Shown here piece by piece: positions 26,928-36,090 of a stretch of DNA of 64,000 bases; the first letter of the stretch is position 1; each line of letters starts with the position of its first letter. The DNA comes from Labilibaculum sp041595635. Lineage in GTDB: Bacteria > Bacteroidota > Bacteroidia > Bacteroidales > Marinifilaceae. A program made the position numbers and the translations under genes. The stretch is from contig NZ_JBFHJW010000015.1 in assembly GCF_041595635.1 (NCBI RefSeq), forward strand, positions 1 to 64,000, written 5' to 3'. Below the pieces are notes generated by a model. It saw only the letters and a program-made list of their open reading frames with translations, did not search any database and was not told the DNA's origin.

Positions 26928-27442
26928 TAAAATATTCCCGATCCTTGCTGATCTTCATCCTCAAGTTGAGCCTTCATTTTTTCATAATTATTTAAATATT
27001 GTGCAGCCCTATTATTAGCATATTCAGTCATTTGTTTTAACACTTCATATCGTGGTTGAACTCGTTGCTTAAAAATCTCATCTTCATTAACTAAGACTGT
27101 AATCTGAGTCGCTAATCCAGGCAAAACCATTTCTTTAATTGTAATGACGTAATTCTTTGCTGTTTCAGGGGCAATCCAAACAGAGAAAAACATATCATAG
27201 AAATCACGTCCTACTTTGGTTCTTGTTTCATCCATAACCAAACCATCAATTTCCATTTCAGGACCATCATTCTCATAATTTGTATTTTTTTCAATAATCT
27301 CATCAAGCGTTTCCTGAAGAATTTTTAAGGTTTGAATAGAGTCCATCTCATTTTGGGTATTCTGACCTTGCGCTTTAATTATACAGGCAGAACACAGAAA
27401 AATGCAAACTAAAACGAAATTTTTACAAAAACTCATCATCAA
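26927..27442 (-). CDS. csgE: Curli secretion specificity factor CsgE
   Basis: A 171-residue exported protein with a signal peptide (about residues 1-24). The CsgE core is clear: DGLVMDETRTKVGRDFYDMFFSVW (compare TVSSIGHDFYRAFSDKW in E. coli), ITVLVNEDEIFKQRVQPRYEVLKQMTEYANNRAAQYL. CsgE caps the periplasmic side of CsgG and selects curlin substrates. The N-terminal part carries an extra acidic helix (about 30-60) not found in E. coli. It is the first gene of csgE-csgF-csgG, with a 172-base gap to the upstream porP-like gene. Confidence 0.92.
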   Translation of the reverse strand: MMMSFCKNFVLVCIFLCSACIIKAQGQNTQNEMDSIQTLKILQETLDEIIEKNTNYENDGPEMEIDGLVMDETRTKVGRDFYDMFFSVWIAPETAKNYVITIKEMVLPGLATQITVLVNEDEIFKQRVQPRYEVLKQMTEYANNRAAQYLNNYEKMKAQLEDEDQQGSGIF

Positions 27443-27614
27443 AAATTCCTTAAAACATAAGACTATCGCTATATAAATATATCATTTCTAAATTTAATAT
27501 CATAATATTTAAAAGGTATTAGACTTCTCTTAAGAAAGCTTAACCTTTGTTAACTAGTTAATTAAACTTAAACTTTTAGGCTACATACAATTGATATACC
27601 CAACACAATATTTG

Positions 27615-28634
27615 TTAAAATTTAGGACATCGAATTGCACGTATTCTTCTGTTTTTTCTATAATAATAACTTCCCGAACAAGAAGATTTGGCTTTTCCCA
27701 ACAAATAAGTTAATGATATTTCGTGAGCTCCAGAATTTGTTTTCACCAAATTTGAAACCACATAATCGTACGAATAGCCTATTCTAACCTTTTCTACTTG
27801 ATAGCCAAGTAGAACAATAAAAGCATCGAAATCGAAAGAAAGATTATGGCGAAACCAGCCCCCAACCACCCAATTTTCTCTAGACAAATACATTCCGTAG
27901 TTAATCTGCTCAAAATCTTGCTGTCTCTGATATAAGACATTAGGCGAAAGGGTAAAATTACTCTTCATTAATCCACGAGAATACCCAAAAGGTATGTTTG
28001 CTCCTGCATGAACGGTGTACTTACGCGGAAGTATTGCAGCATCTTGGGTTGAAACAAAAGCTTCATTTGGTTCTGAAAGATGATCAATAACTCCTCCAAA
28101 ATAGAAACTTTTATAATTAACAATAACTCCCATGGAAAAATCCCAATACGAATTACTTAATTTACCTGGCTGAACTTCTAGAGAAGGATATAATACCCCA
28201 TAGAGAGGATCAATCATATCAGAAAAAACGAAAGATTCCCAATTGAGTCTCCGCTGAATAAAGCTAACTTTAAAACCTGCATTCACTGATAAATCTCGAT
28301 TTATATCAAGGGAATATGAGTACATCGCAGAAGCAGTTGTTGTTTTAATGGCACCTTGTCCTTGATTATCCTGCAAAAGCAAAATACCTACTCCTCCATT
28401 CATCACGTCAACAAATTGATCGTAGGAAACACTGTAAGTAACAAACGGACGATTATTTTGTGGCCATTGATTTCGATAAGATAAACCAACGACCGGAACA
28501 TATTCAGATCCAGCGAATGCAGGGTTAAGATACAATCGATTGGCATAGAATTGTGAAAACTCAACATCCTGCCCTTTAACCTGAGTCGTTAAAAGCAAAC
28601 AAGCAATGATGTATAAAAGTTTCCATTTTCTCAT
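27615..28634 (-). CDS. PorP/SprF family type IX secretion membrane protein
   Basis: A 339-residue outer-membrane protein with a signal peptide (ending VKGQ) followed by the family opening DVEFSQFYANRLYLNPAFAG and NQWPQNNRPFVTYSVSYDQFV. The beta-barrel-like C-terminal part includes GGWFRHNLSFDFDAFIVLLGYQVEKVRIGYSYD and ends HEISLTYLLGK. PorP/SprF proteins attach type B T9SS substrates at the surface. It starts one base after the stop of the large substrate gene, so the pair is surely one transcript and the protein is probably specific for that substrate. Confidence 0.92.
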   Translation of the reverse strand: MRKWKLLYIIACLLLTTQVKGQDVEFSQFYANRLYLNPAFAGSEYVPVVGLSYRNQWPQNNRPFVTYSVSYDQFVDVMNGGVGILLLQDNQGQGAIKTTTASAMYSYSLDINRDLSVNAGFKVSFIQRRLNWESFVFSDMIDPLYGVLYPSLEVQPGKLSNSYWDFSMGVIVNYKSFYFGGVIDHLSEPNEAFVSTQDAAILPRKYTVHAGANIPFGYSRGLMKSNFTLSPNVLYQRQQDFEQINYGMYLSRENWVVGGWFRHNLSFDFDAFIVLLGYQVEKVRIGYSYDYVVSNLVKTNSGAHEISLTYLLGKAKSSCSGSYYYRKNRRIRAIRCPKF

Positions 28635-28635
28635 G

Positions 28636-31600
28636 TCATCGAATTAAAGATACATTACCATCTTTACGAGCCTTTCCTTTAACAAGTAGGATCCAAACAT
28701 AGACTCCCATTTTCACGTTTTTTCCTTTATAAGTTCCATCCCAACCGCGTCCTAAATCGGTAAATTCATAAATTAATTCGCCCCAGCGATTGTACACAAA
28801 CATTTCTATTTCTTCTCCTGCTATATCTCCTGTTATTATCGGCCCAAAAGTGTCGTTCACTCCATCACCATTAGGTGTGAAGGCATTGGGAACAAAAATT
28901 CGATATCTATCCACGGAAATGAAAATTGAATCGACACTAATACAGCCATTAAAGTCGGTATATTGCAACTCATACATTCCTTCTTCATATGCTGTGTAAG
29001 TTGAATTAGTAGATCCATCTTGCCAAAGATAAGTTCCAGGTAAAAAGCGATTTTCGATGACTGGTGATAATATTTTAGATTCACCATAAAGAATAGTTGT
29101 ATCCCTTCCCAAATCAAGAACTGGTTTTTCATGAATAATGAAATTCACTAATGAAGAATTTGAACATCCATTTTCAATTTTAGCATAAAAGCTATCATTA
29201 GAAGAAATAGTTGTTTCCAATGGATTTGGAACCGGAGTAAGCAAATCAATATCCTGATACCAACTTACAATATATGAGCTATTGTTTGTTACTTGATCAT
29301 TGAGAACCGTTAAATCATAAGCAGCATATATTCCTTCTCCAGAATTATCTTCGCATAAATCAATTGTTAGATCATTTGCTTCTGGAAGAGAATTCACCAC
29401 GAAATTTAATCGTCCTATACTTTCACATCCATTTTGATTAACTGCAAGTGCATAATATGAACTTTGGTTAGAAACCGTAACATCCGAAGAATTTGTTACA
29501 GGAATGATTAACTGATCATCTTCAAACCACTGCAAACTAGCAAGTGAATCGGTGCAAACTTCTGAATTAAAATCGGTTAAATTCACACCACTTACCGAAG
29601 AGGAAGCGAAGGATTGCTCGCAAAGATCTTCACTAACATTTAAAGTTTGAGGTAAGGTGGTGATATTGAATGTTAATTCAGCAAAATTCTCACATGTTCC
29701 ATCCCAAACGCGTGCGTAAAATACATCGCCATTGGAAACCAAAACATTCTGAACATTGGAAACAGGATTGGAATAGTTGGAATCGAAGTACCATAACAAA
29801 CTACTACTTGCTGATGATGATATATTGGCTTTGTATTCGTTTAAATTTATTCTGCTATGCTCTCCAGTATTAAAAACATCTTCGCACAATGTGATGGTAT
29901 CGTTTTTCGCATCAGGAATAGAATTGATGGTAAAATCAACTTGAGCAACATTACTTTCTGTTCCAAAGCTAACCCGAACGAAAAAACTATCCCCATCGGA
30001 AACTGTTGTATTCATTGGACTTACAACTGAACTTGTTAAAGCTGCATCGTAAAACCAATCTTTAACTGTTCCTGGATCACTATTAACCGAATTCTCTAAT
30101 TGCGACAAATCATAGGAAGTTATGGATGCAGTACCCAAGATATCTTCACATAATTGAACCTGCAAATCATTTGCCTCGGGTAAATTTCTTACGGTAAAAG
30201 TTAAAATAGCTGAAGACTGACAATTTCCATCGTCAACCAAAGCATAAAACGCATCGCCCGAAACTAGGCTTACATTATCAGGAGTTACAACTAAATTGGT
30301 AAGCAATGCATCCTGATACCATAATACGGTGAGACCTGAAGCACTTGCAATAACTGAATTGTAAGTTGATAAATTGATGCCTGAAGATACACCACTACCA
30401 AAACTATCTTCCCAAACTTCAACATTTTGATCGGAAACTACCGGCAAGGAAAGCACACTATAAGTTGCCACAGCAATATTTGTATTAAATGCGTCGCTTA
30501 CTGCGGCAAAAAAACGATCACCATCACCAGTGCTTACACTTGTGGGATCGGGAATTAAGTTTACAGGCGTGCCATTCGGCTCTGTTGGCCAATCGAAATA
30601 CCAGGCAAAGGAATCGCCATTGCCTTCATTAATTTGAGTTTCGTTTGCACTTAAATCGACAATGGCAGTTCCTGATCCCATGATATCTTCGCAGACTTCT
30701 GGAAAAACATCCTTAGCTACCGGAGTGTTTACCACAGAAAAATCAACAGTTGCCACATTAGAACAAAGTCCATTGGAAACAAGTACGTAGAAAATATCAC
30801 CATCTGCTACATCCTGACTAGTTGGATCGGCAACTAAATTGGTGAGACTGGAATCATAATACCATTCAAGTGAATTTGATTCTCCTCCTAATATAGCATC
30901 ATTATAAAAGCTCAAATCAACACCCAAAGAGATCATTGAACCTACAACGTCCTCAAATTCAACAATGCTTTGATTATTTGCTATGGGTAAAGCTACTAAT
31001 GAATAGATTACTGTAGCACTATTGGATTCTGCTCCTTCCTGAACCAAAACATAATAAGCCTGCCCATCAACTACAGTTACACTTGATGGATTCGACACTA
31101 AACTTGTTAATGCTGCATCTTCATACCAACTAACACTACTCAAAGTACCACCATTTATAGCACTATCATTCAATGGCAAATTAACATTCGAGGCAACTCC
31201 TCCTCCATATACATCTTCACAAATATCAAGATCTAAATCATTTGCTATCGGAGTAGACCGCACTGTAAATTGCAAGCTTCCCACATTGTTACAAAGCCCA
31301 TTATCGATGTACGCATAGTAAGTATCCTGATCATTTACAAAAATATTGGTTGGATCTGTAACAGAATTTGAGAGAGAAGCATCAGAAAACCATGCAACAT
31401 TATTAGATCCTGCAACCTGAGTATCATAATCGGTCAAATTAATACCAGCAACACTTCCCGAGCCAAAAGTATCTTCCCAAAGCTGAACCTCAATGTCATT
31501 GCCTTCGGGTAAGGTATTTATAGTATAAGTTACAGTGGCAACACTCGTATTGGTACCTATAGATACTTGTGCGTAGAACACTTCGCCATTAGAAACAACC

Positions 31601-33408
31601 CGACTTGTTGTATTAGTTACGGGTTGTGTTAAAGCCAAATCGTGAAACCATGCAACAGTATAGGGGTTATTATTTGTAATGGCCGATTCCAATAAAGTAA
31701 GATCGATATTAGATACATTACCTGAGTTATAATTATCTTCGCAAAGAACAATGTCTTGATCAATAGCTTGAGGTAAAGAATTAACAGTATAGGTTACCAT
31801 CGCAACATTACTGCAAAATCCATCATTAACATCTACCCAAAATTGTTGTCCATTAATAACCGATACACTAGTAGGATCGGCAACCAGTGTATCTAGTGTG
31901 GCATCGGAATACCATACAAAAGTTGAACCAGAGGTACTATTTATAGCACTCTCCAGTAAAGTTAAATCTATTCCGCTAGCAATTTCAGAACCTTGAGTAT
32001 CTTCCCATACCGATTCAGACTGATCCGTAACAACTGGCAAAGAACGAATGATAACAGATTGACTAATCGTATCCGATCCTCCAGAAATTAAATTCACTTG
32101 TAAGGAAACTGTAAAAGTATCGGCGGTAGCATAAACATGGTTCACTGTAAAGGGACTTGTGGTTGATGTTTCTGAATTTCCATCTCCAAAATCCCAGCTT
32201 GCATCTGCTATATTAGATAAATCTGATACAATCGTGAATTCTGTATCATCTCCTAAACAATCATACTGATATGCAAACTCTAAAGTAAAGATACTAGTGA
32301 CAAAATTAGGCAGACCTAAACGAGAGCGTCTCCCAGATAAATTTTGGGAATCAGCAACAAAATCAACTCCTGTTCCGGCCACATCTGGACTATTTAGCAC
32401 ATCTAAATTTAAGCTCCCAGTAGTTCCATTTGTGCCAATCTTGGCCATATATATTCTATTATCCGGAGCCAATTGCAAAGCGCCATAAAGCCATGAACCA
32501 CTTCCTACTAACTGACTGGATGCATTGATAGTGGTTTCATCATTAGAGGATATATTAAATTGATACAATTCACCATCCAAAAACAGACTGACATATAAAA
32601 ATTCTCCAGACGGGGAAAATTCGATTCCGTAAGGTGTAGTATAATTATTCAGCTGAATTGGATTTGAGACTACACCTGAAGAGGTATTAAAATCGAACAA
32701 TTCTACCAAATTCTGAGTATAAATTGCCAAAGCTAATTTGCTTCCACTCGGAGAGATTTTCATATACCCAATTGCTGAATTTTGATCAGAATTATGCAGC
32801 ACCCCAACGGTACTAATAACAGGAGTAGAAAGTCCAGAAGCTGAGAATTGATAGGCATAAAAATCACGAGTATCCCAAGCATGCATCAGAATCCAGTAAT
32901 CGGTTCCATTGGCATGTGCAACTGCGGTTACTTTTTCACAAACCTCATCGGCATAGATTACCGAATTTTTTACAGTAACAGCTCCTAATCCTCCATCTTG
33001 AGACATGTCTACCTCAGAATAATTAAAGCCATTTCGCAGAGCATTTTGATGAGCATCGACAGTAAATATATAATAGATAATAGAACTTCCTGGTTGTTGT
33101 ACAATTATAGATGATTGAGTTGCTGAAGCATTTCCATCTAAACCTGTACCATTAGTCATTACATCATGATTTTTATTGTAAACGGTCACACCATCGGTAT
33201 AAAATAGCAAATCTCCTTGGGCAGTGCAAACCGTAGCACATCCCTCATCGGTATCTAAACTACCATCAGTTAAAGCAACAACAGGATCAACATTAAAATC
33301 TAATCCAGCATTATCACCAAAGTACCAGATACCTGCCTGACCTTGGCCAAAAATTACATTTGAGGACAAAATAAAATAAATGAGCAATATGCGAACTAAA
33401 ATTTTCAT
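28636..33408 (-). CDS. Large type IX-secreted adhesin-like protein with PKD domain and 11 Ig-like modules
   Basis: A 1590-residue secreted protein. A signal peptide is followed by a propeller-like N-terminal region (about 25-380; GQAGIWYFGDNAGLDFN, ISPSGSKLALAIY). Next comes a PKD domain (about 385-455; WDFGDGNSETS), then eleven modules of about 88 residues (about 458-1425), each opening LPxAxDQxVxLxED. The C-terminal 85 residues are the gliding-motility/CHU_C type B sorting domain (PNAFTPNGDGVNDTFG, FVYNRWGELIYEF, WDGTYKGKNVKMGVYVW). It should cross the outer membrane through T9SS and be held at the surface by the adjacent PorP/SprF protein. A role in adhesion or motility is likely. Modules alternate in Cys position, suggesting linked module pairs. 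Confidence 0.92.
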   Translation of the reverse strand: MKILVRILLIYFILSSNVIFGQGQAGIWYFGDNAGLDFNVDPVVALTDGSLDTDEGCATVCTAQGDLLFYTDGVTVYNKNHDVMTNGTGLDGNASATQSSIIVQQPGSSIIYYIFTVDAHQNALRNGFNYSEVDMSQDGGLGAVTVKNSVIYADEVCEKVTAVAHANGTDYWILMHAWDTRDFYAYQFSASGLSTPVISTVGVLHNSDQNSAIGYMKISPSGSKLALAIYTQNLVELFDFNTSSGVVSNPIQLNNYTTPYGIEFSPSGEFLYVSLFLDGELYQFNISSNDETTINASSQLVGSGSWLYGALQLAPDNRIYMAKIGTNGTTGSLNLDVLNSPDVAGTGVDFVADSQNLSGRRSRLGLPNFVTSIFTLEFAYQYDCLGDDTEFTIVSDLSNIADASWDFGDGNSETSTTSPFTVNHVYATADTFTVSLQVNLISGGSDTISQSVIIRSLPVVTDQSESVWEDTQGSEIASGIDLTLLESAINSTSGSTFVWYSDATLDTLVADPTSVSVINGQQFWVDVNDGFCSNVAMVTYTVNSLPQAIDQDIVLCEDNYNSGNVSNIDLTLLESAITNNNPYTVAWFHDLALTQPVTNTTSRVVSNGEVFYAQVSIGTNTSVATVTYTINTLPEGNDIEVQLWEDTFGSGSVAGINLTDYDTQVAGSNNVAWFSDASLSNSVTDPTNIFVNDQDTYYAYIDNGLCNNVGSLQFTVRSTPIANDLDLDICEDVYGGGVASNVNLPLNDSAINGGTLSSVSWYEDAALTSLVSNPSSVTVVDGQAYYVLVQEGAESNSATVIYSLVALPIANNQSIVEFEDVVGSMISLGVDLSFYNDAILGGESNSLEWYYDSSLTNLVADPTSQDVADGDIFYVLVSNGLCSNVATVDFSVVNTPVAKDVFPEVCEDIMGSGTAIVDLSANETQINEGNGDSFAWYFDWPTEPNGTPVNLIPDPTSVSTGDGDRFFAAVSDAFNTNIAVATYSVLSLPVVSDQNVEVWEDSFGSGVSSGINLSTYNSVIASASGLTVLWYQDALLTNLVVTPDNVSLVSGDAFYALVDDGNCQSSAILTFTVRNLPEANDLQVQLCEDILGTASITSYDLSQLENSVNSDPGTVKDWFYDAALTSSVVSPMNTTVSDGDSFFVRVSFGTESNVAQVDFTINSIPDAKNDTITLCEDVFNTGEHSRINLNEYKANISSSASSSLLWYFDSNYSNPVSNVQNVLVSNGDVFYARVWDGTCENFAELTFNITTLPQTLNVSEDLCEQSFASSSVSGVNLTDFNSEVCTDSLASLQWFEDDQLIIPVTNSSDVTVSNQSSYYALAVNQNGCESIGRLNFVVNSLPEANDLTIDLCEDNSGEGIYAAYDLTVLNDQVTNNSSYIVSWYQDIDLLTPVPNPLETTISSNDSFYAKIENGCSNSSLVNFIIHEKPVLDLGRDTTILYGESKILSPVIENRFLPGTYLWQDGSTNSTYTAYEEGMYELQYTDFNGCISVDSIFISVDRYRIFVPNAFTPNGDGVNDTFGPIITGDIAGEEIEMFVYNRWGELIYEFTDLGRGWDGTYKGKNVKMGVYVWILLVKGKARKDGNVSLIR

Positions 33409-33535
33409 AAAACAAGCGACTAAATCAGAAGAAAATAAATTCAGTTTAATAATTCTTAAACATTGATTATCTTGCCATTACATACAATTTACAAAATAAA
33501 TCCTATCCATTAACTAGCATCATGGATATATAAAT

Positions 33536-33582
33536 AAAAATCAGGTAATTTTCCACGAGTGATGAACAATTACCTGATTTTT
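33536..33582 (-). terminator. Terminator of the mini HTH gene
   Basis: AAAAATCAGGTAATT pairs with AATTACCTGATTTTT around a 17-base loop, 30 bases past the HTH gene stop and ahead of the large T9SS substrate gene. Confidence 0.8.
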
Positions 33583-33611
33583 ACTATGAATTAAACGGTA
33601 CTTTTAAAAGT

Positions 33612-33800
33612 TTAACTGAGGCCTAAATAATCGAAGAGTTTTGACTTAACTGTAGTCGTTAAAGGTCGTTTTCCATTAAGAATATAAGACAAATACACAT
33701 CCGTAATACCAATTATTTTGGCCACTTTCTTCTTTTTGTCATCTAGAATTCTGAGTCGGTCTTTAATTCTAACTAAATCGTTCTGCACTTCGTTCTTCAT
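33612..33800 (-). CDS. Mini XRE/Cro-like helix-turn-helix protein
   Basis: A 62-residue protein from the ATG at 33800 (MKNEVQNDL). An ATG at 33824 adds eight weakly supported residues. The sequence VAKIIGITDVYLSYILNGKRPLTTTVKSKLFDYLGL (about 25-61) is a Cro/XRE helix-turn-helix with recognition helix around VYLSYILNGK. It has no other domain, so it would act as a small DNA-binding dimer. It lies upstream of the T9SS adhesin and curli genes and downstream of the pseudo-receiver gene, all on one strand, and is closed by its own terminator. Its target is unknown. Confidence 0.7.
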   Translation of the reverse strand: MKNEVQNDLVRIKDRLRILDDKKKKVAKIIGITDVYLSYILNGKRPLTTTVKSKLFDYLGLS

Positions 33801-33957
33801 AATTTCAGTTTTATAGTTTAACAATTGAGATTAAGGTTACTTCTGGCTTAATTTGAAGCGAAAACAGATGAGAATTCATCTGTTTCACACTTCAAACTAA
33901 ATTTTTGTAAATTTTATCAATTTACATGGTTGGTTAAAAAGTGAATAGAGCTAAATA

Positions 33958-34383
33958 TTAGTTCGGACTATAATAAATTCCTGAACCAATAGCCTTTTTT
34001 AATTCAAATAAACGAAGTTGTTTCTGCAACAACTCGTAATTAGTATGAAGCGCTTTCCGGTGTTCCAATTTCGAAATCTGAATTTCTCGATCAACCGTAA
34101 TTACAACTTTGGTTTCTTTAAAATTATCGTTAATGTATTTTAGCATATCGATATTGGCCATAGCCTTCAATGGAATAATTACTAAATCAATTGATATTTG
34201 ATTTAATATAATTTCAATCTCAGTGGGATCGTCAGCAAAAAACGCCCTAGCCTCTAGATTCTCAATGTACTCCTTCAGCTCATCGATTAGAGATCTGTTT
34301 TCTTTTACAAATAGAATATTCATAGGTTCTTCTGATGAAGGAAGAATTTTTATTGAGTTTCCTTCCAATATTAACACATCCAT
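33958..34383 (-). CDS. Receiver-like protein lacking phosphorylation residues
   Basis: A protein of about 141 residues from ATG 34383 (MDVLILEG). ATGs at 34410 and 34323 are alternatives, and the latter opens directly into the fold (MNILFVKENRSL). Strand-helix periodicity and the segment SIDLVIIPLKAMANIDMLKYINDNFKETKVVITVD look like a CheY-type receiver. The acidic pair is replaced (KE in FVKENR) and the phosphoacceptor Asp position is Pro (VIIPLKAM where VILDLxMP is expected). The C-terminal helices (KALHTNYELLQKQLRLFELKKAI) may dimerise. It is probably a phosphorylation-independent signalling or adaptor protein. It has no output domain. Confidence 0.6.
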   Translation of the reverse strand: MDVLILEGNSIKILPSSEEPMNILFVKENRSLIDELKEYIENLEARAFFADDPTEIEIILNQISIDLVIIPLKAMANIDMLKYINDNFKETKVVITVDREIQISKLEHRKALHTNYELLQKQLRLFELKKAIGSGIYYSPN

Positions 34384-34682
34384 TATTCCTTGATTTATGC
34401 AATTACACACTTAACCAATCAATCAATATGCCACAAGACCTATCCAATTCTTTTACAGCACAATAAACAAAACATTCCATTATTTAATAGCCCAAATAAT
34501 CCTCCGTATTCGGATAAGGACACCTAAAGAAGCTAACACAATTCACGTAACCAACTGATACACTTAACACCAGTAATTCATTAAGCAAATATATCCATTA
34601 TCGGATATTGTGAAAATCGGATATAGAGAAGGAGACAAAGAAATTCAAATGATTCGATTGAATCTAAAAAGGAATAAGTATG
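34384..34682. other. Non-coding gap between the NtrC-type and pseudo-receiver genes
   Basis: About 300 bases without a convincing ORF. It should hold the end of the NtrC transcript and the promoter of the pseudo-receiver gene. TATCCATTATCGGATATTGTGAAAATCGGATATAG around 34591-34625 contains a repeated ATCGGATAT, possibly a protein-binding site. I find no clear sigma-54 -24/-12 pair. Confidence 0.4.
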
Positions 34683-36068
34683 CTATATTTCTATTTTATA
34701 TTTTTTTATTCTTCTATCAAGGGATTGCCAAGTTATATTAAGAAGACCAGCTGCTCTGGATTTATTATTATTTGATCGTTCAAGTGCTTTTTTTATACAA
34801 TTCATTTCAACCCGTTCGAGGTCTAAATTTTCATCACTTACCCTATTACTCTTCCGATTATCATCTTTAAGGCTACTAAGCTGAAAATGGGATGAATTTA
34901 GCCGATTGGTATCACAAATAATCACGGCTCGTTCCACCATATTTTTTAGCTCTCTAACATTACCTGGGAACTCATATTCCAAAAGACGCCTAATAACAGC
35001 TCCATCAATTTCAGAAATATTTTTACCCATCATGCGATTAAAATACTTCACAAAATAATCCAATAGTAAGGGAATATCTTCTTTTCTATTCCGCAATGGT
35101 TCTAATTGAATAATAAACGAACTAATTCGATGGTATAAATCGAGACGAAATCCTTTTTCAGAATGCAATCTATCAATGTCTTGATTTGTTGCTGCAATAA
35201 TTCTGGTATCGAAAGGAATTTCGACATTAGAGCCCACTTTCATTATTTTACGATCTTCCAGAACCCTCAAAAATTTGGTTTGAAGATTAAGTTGCATATC
35301 TCCAATTTCATCTAAAAACAGCGTTCCTTTATTGGCAGCCTCGAACCATCCAACCTTTGCATCGACAGCTCCTGTAAACGCACCTTTTGTGTGCCCAAAA
35401 AATTCACTTTCGAACAGAGACTCTGGAATTGCACTGCAATTAACAGCATAAAAACAGTTCTCTTTTCGACTACTGAGGTAATGAATTGCACGAGCCACAA
35501 GTTCTTTTCCAGTTCCACTTTCGCCAGTAATCAACACCGATGTATTATCTGTTTTGGCTACTTTACCAATGATATTGATCAAATTCTTCATTTGAGGACT
35601 TTCACCAATAATTTCATACCCCATGGCTTTATAAAACTCTTCAGAAATTATAGAATAATTTCGTTTTACTTCAATCAAGCTCTTATTCAAATGAATAAAT
35701 TTCTTAGTTCGTTCTATTGCACTTTCAACATCACGTAAACGAAAGGGTTTGGTAAAGAAATCGGATGCTCCCAATCGCATTGAATGAATTACAGAATCCA
35801 TTTCACTATATCCGCTAATCATTATTACTTCAATTTCCGGATATTCTTTTTTTACTTTCTCCAAAACATCTAAGCCGCTCATTTCTGGAAGATTAACATC
35901 TACAATAGCGATATCAATCTCATTTGCGCTCATCAAATCAAAGGCTTCGGAAGGACTCCCAGCCTTGAGCACACTGAAATTAGGATCAACTAGAAATTCA
36001 CCCAATTCATCTCGAACCAACTTCTCATCATCTAAAATTAATATACTCAAACTATTTAAAGATGCCAT
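34683..36068 (-). CDS. NtrC-family sigma-54-dependent response regulator
   Basis: A 461-residue activator. An intact receiver occupies about 7-125 (acidic pair Asp13-Asp14, phosphoacceptor Asp57 in IVDVNLP, Lys in TKPF near 107). The sigma-54 AAA+ domain follows, with Walker A GESGTGKE at 182-189, the sigma-54-contacting GAFTGA loop and LFLDEIGDMQ. A Fis-type HTH lies at the end (ALERSNNNKSRAAGLLNITWQSLDRRIKKY). It should form a ring, hydrolyse ATP and open sigma-54 promoters. It follows the hybrid kinase by 22 bases, so that protein is the expected partner. Its targets may include the nearby surface-structure genes, but this is inference. Confidence 0.95.
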   Translation of the reverse strand: MASLNSLSILILDDEKLVRDELGEFLVDPNFSVLKAGSPSEAFDLMSANEIDIAIVDVNLPEMSGLDVLEKVKKEYPEIEVIMISGYSEMDSVIHSMRLGASDFFTKPFRLRDVESAIERTKKFIHLNKSLIEVKRNYSIISEEFYKAMGYEIIGESPQMKNLINIIGKVAKTDNTSVLITGESGTGKELVARAIHYLSSRKENCFYAVNCSAIPESLFESEFFGHTKGAFTGAVDAKVGWFEAANKGTLFLDEIGDMQLNLQTKFLRVLEDRKIMKVGSNVEIPFDTRIIAATNQDIDRLHSEKGFRLDLYHRISSFIIQLEPLRNRKEDIPLLLDYFVKYFNRMMGKNISEIDGAVIRRLLEYEFPGNVRELKNMVERAVIICDTNRLNSSHFQLSSLKDDNRKSNRVSDENLDLERVEMNCIKKALERSNNNKSRAAGLLNITWQSLDRRIKKYKIEI

Positions 36069-36090
36069 CCCAATTAAACTTTACGTGTGA

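Noticed and set aside
24651..33600. Sigma-54 promoters for curli or T9SS genes, expected from the nearby NtrC-type regulator
   Set aside because: Scanning the gaps by eye for GG-N10-GC on the minus strand gave no convincing match. A matrix search could change this.
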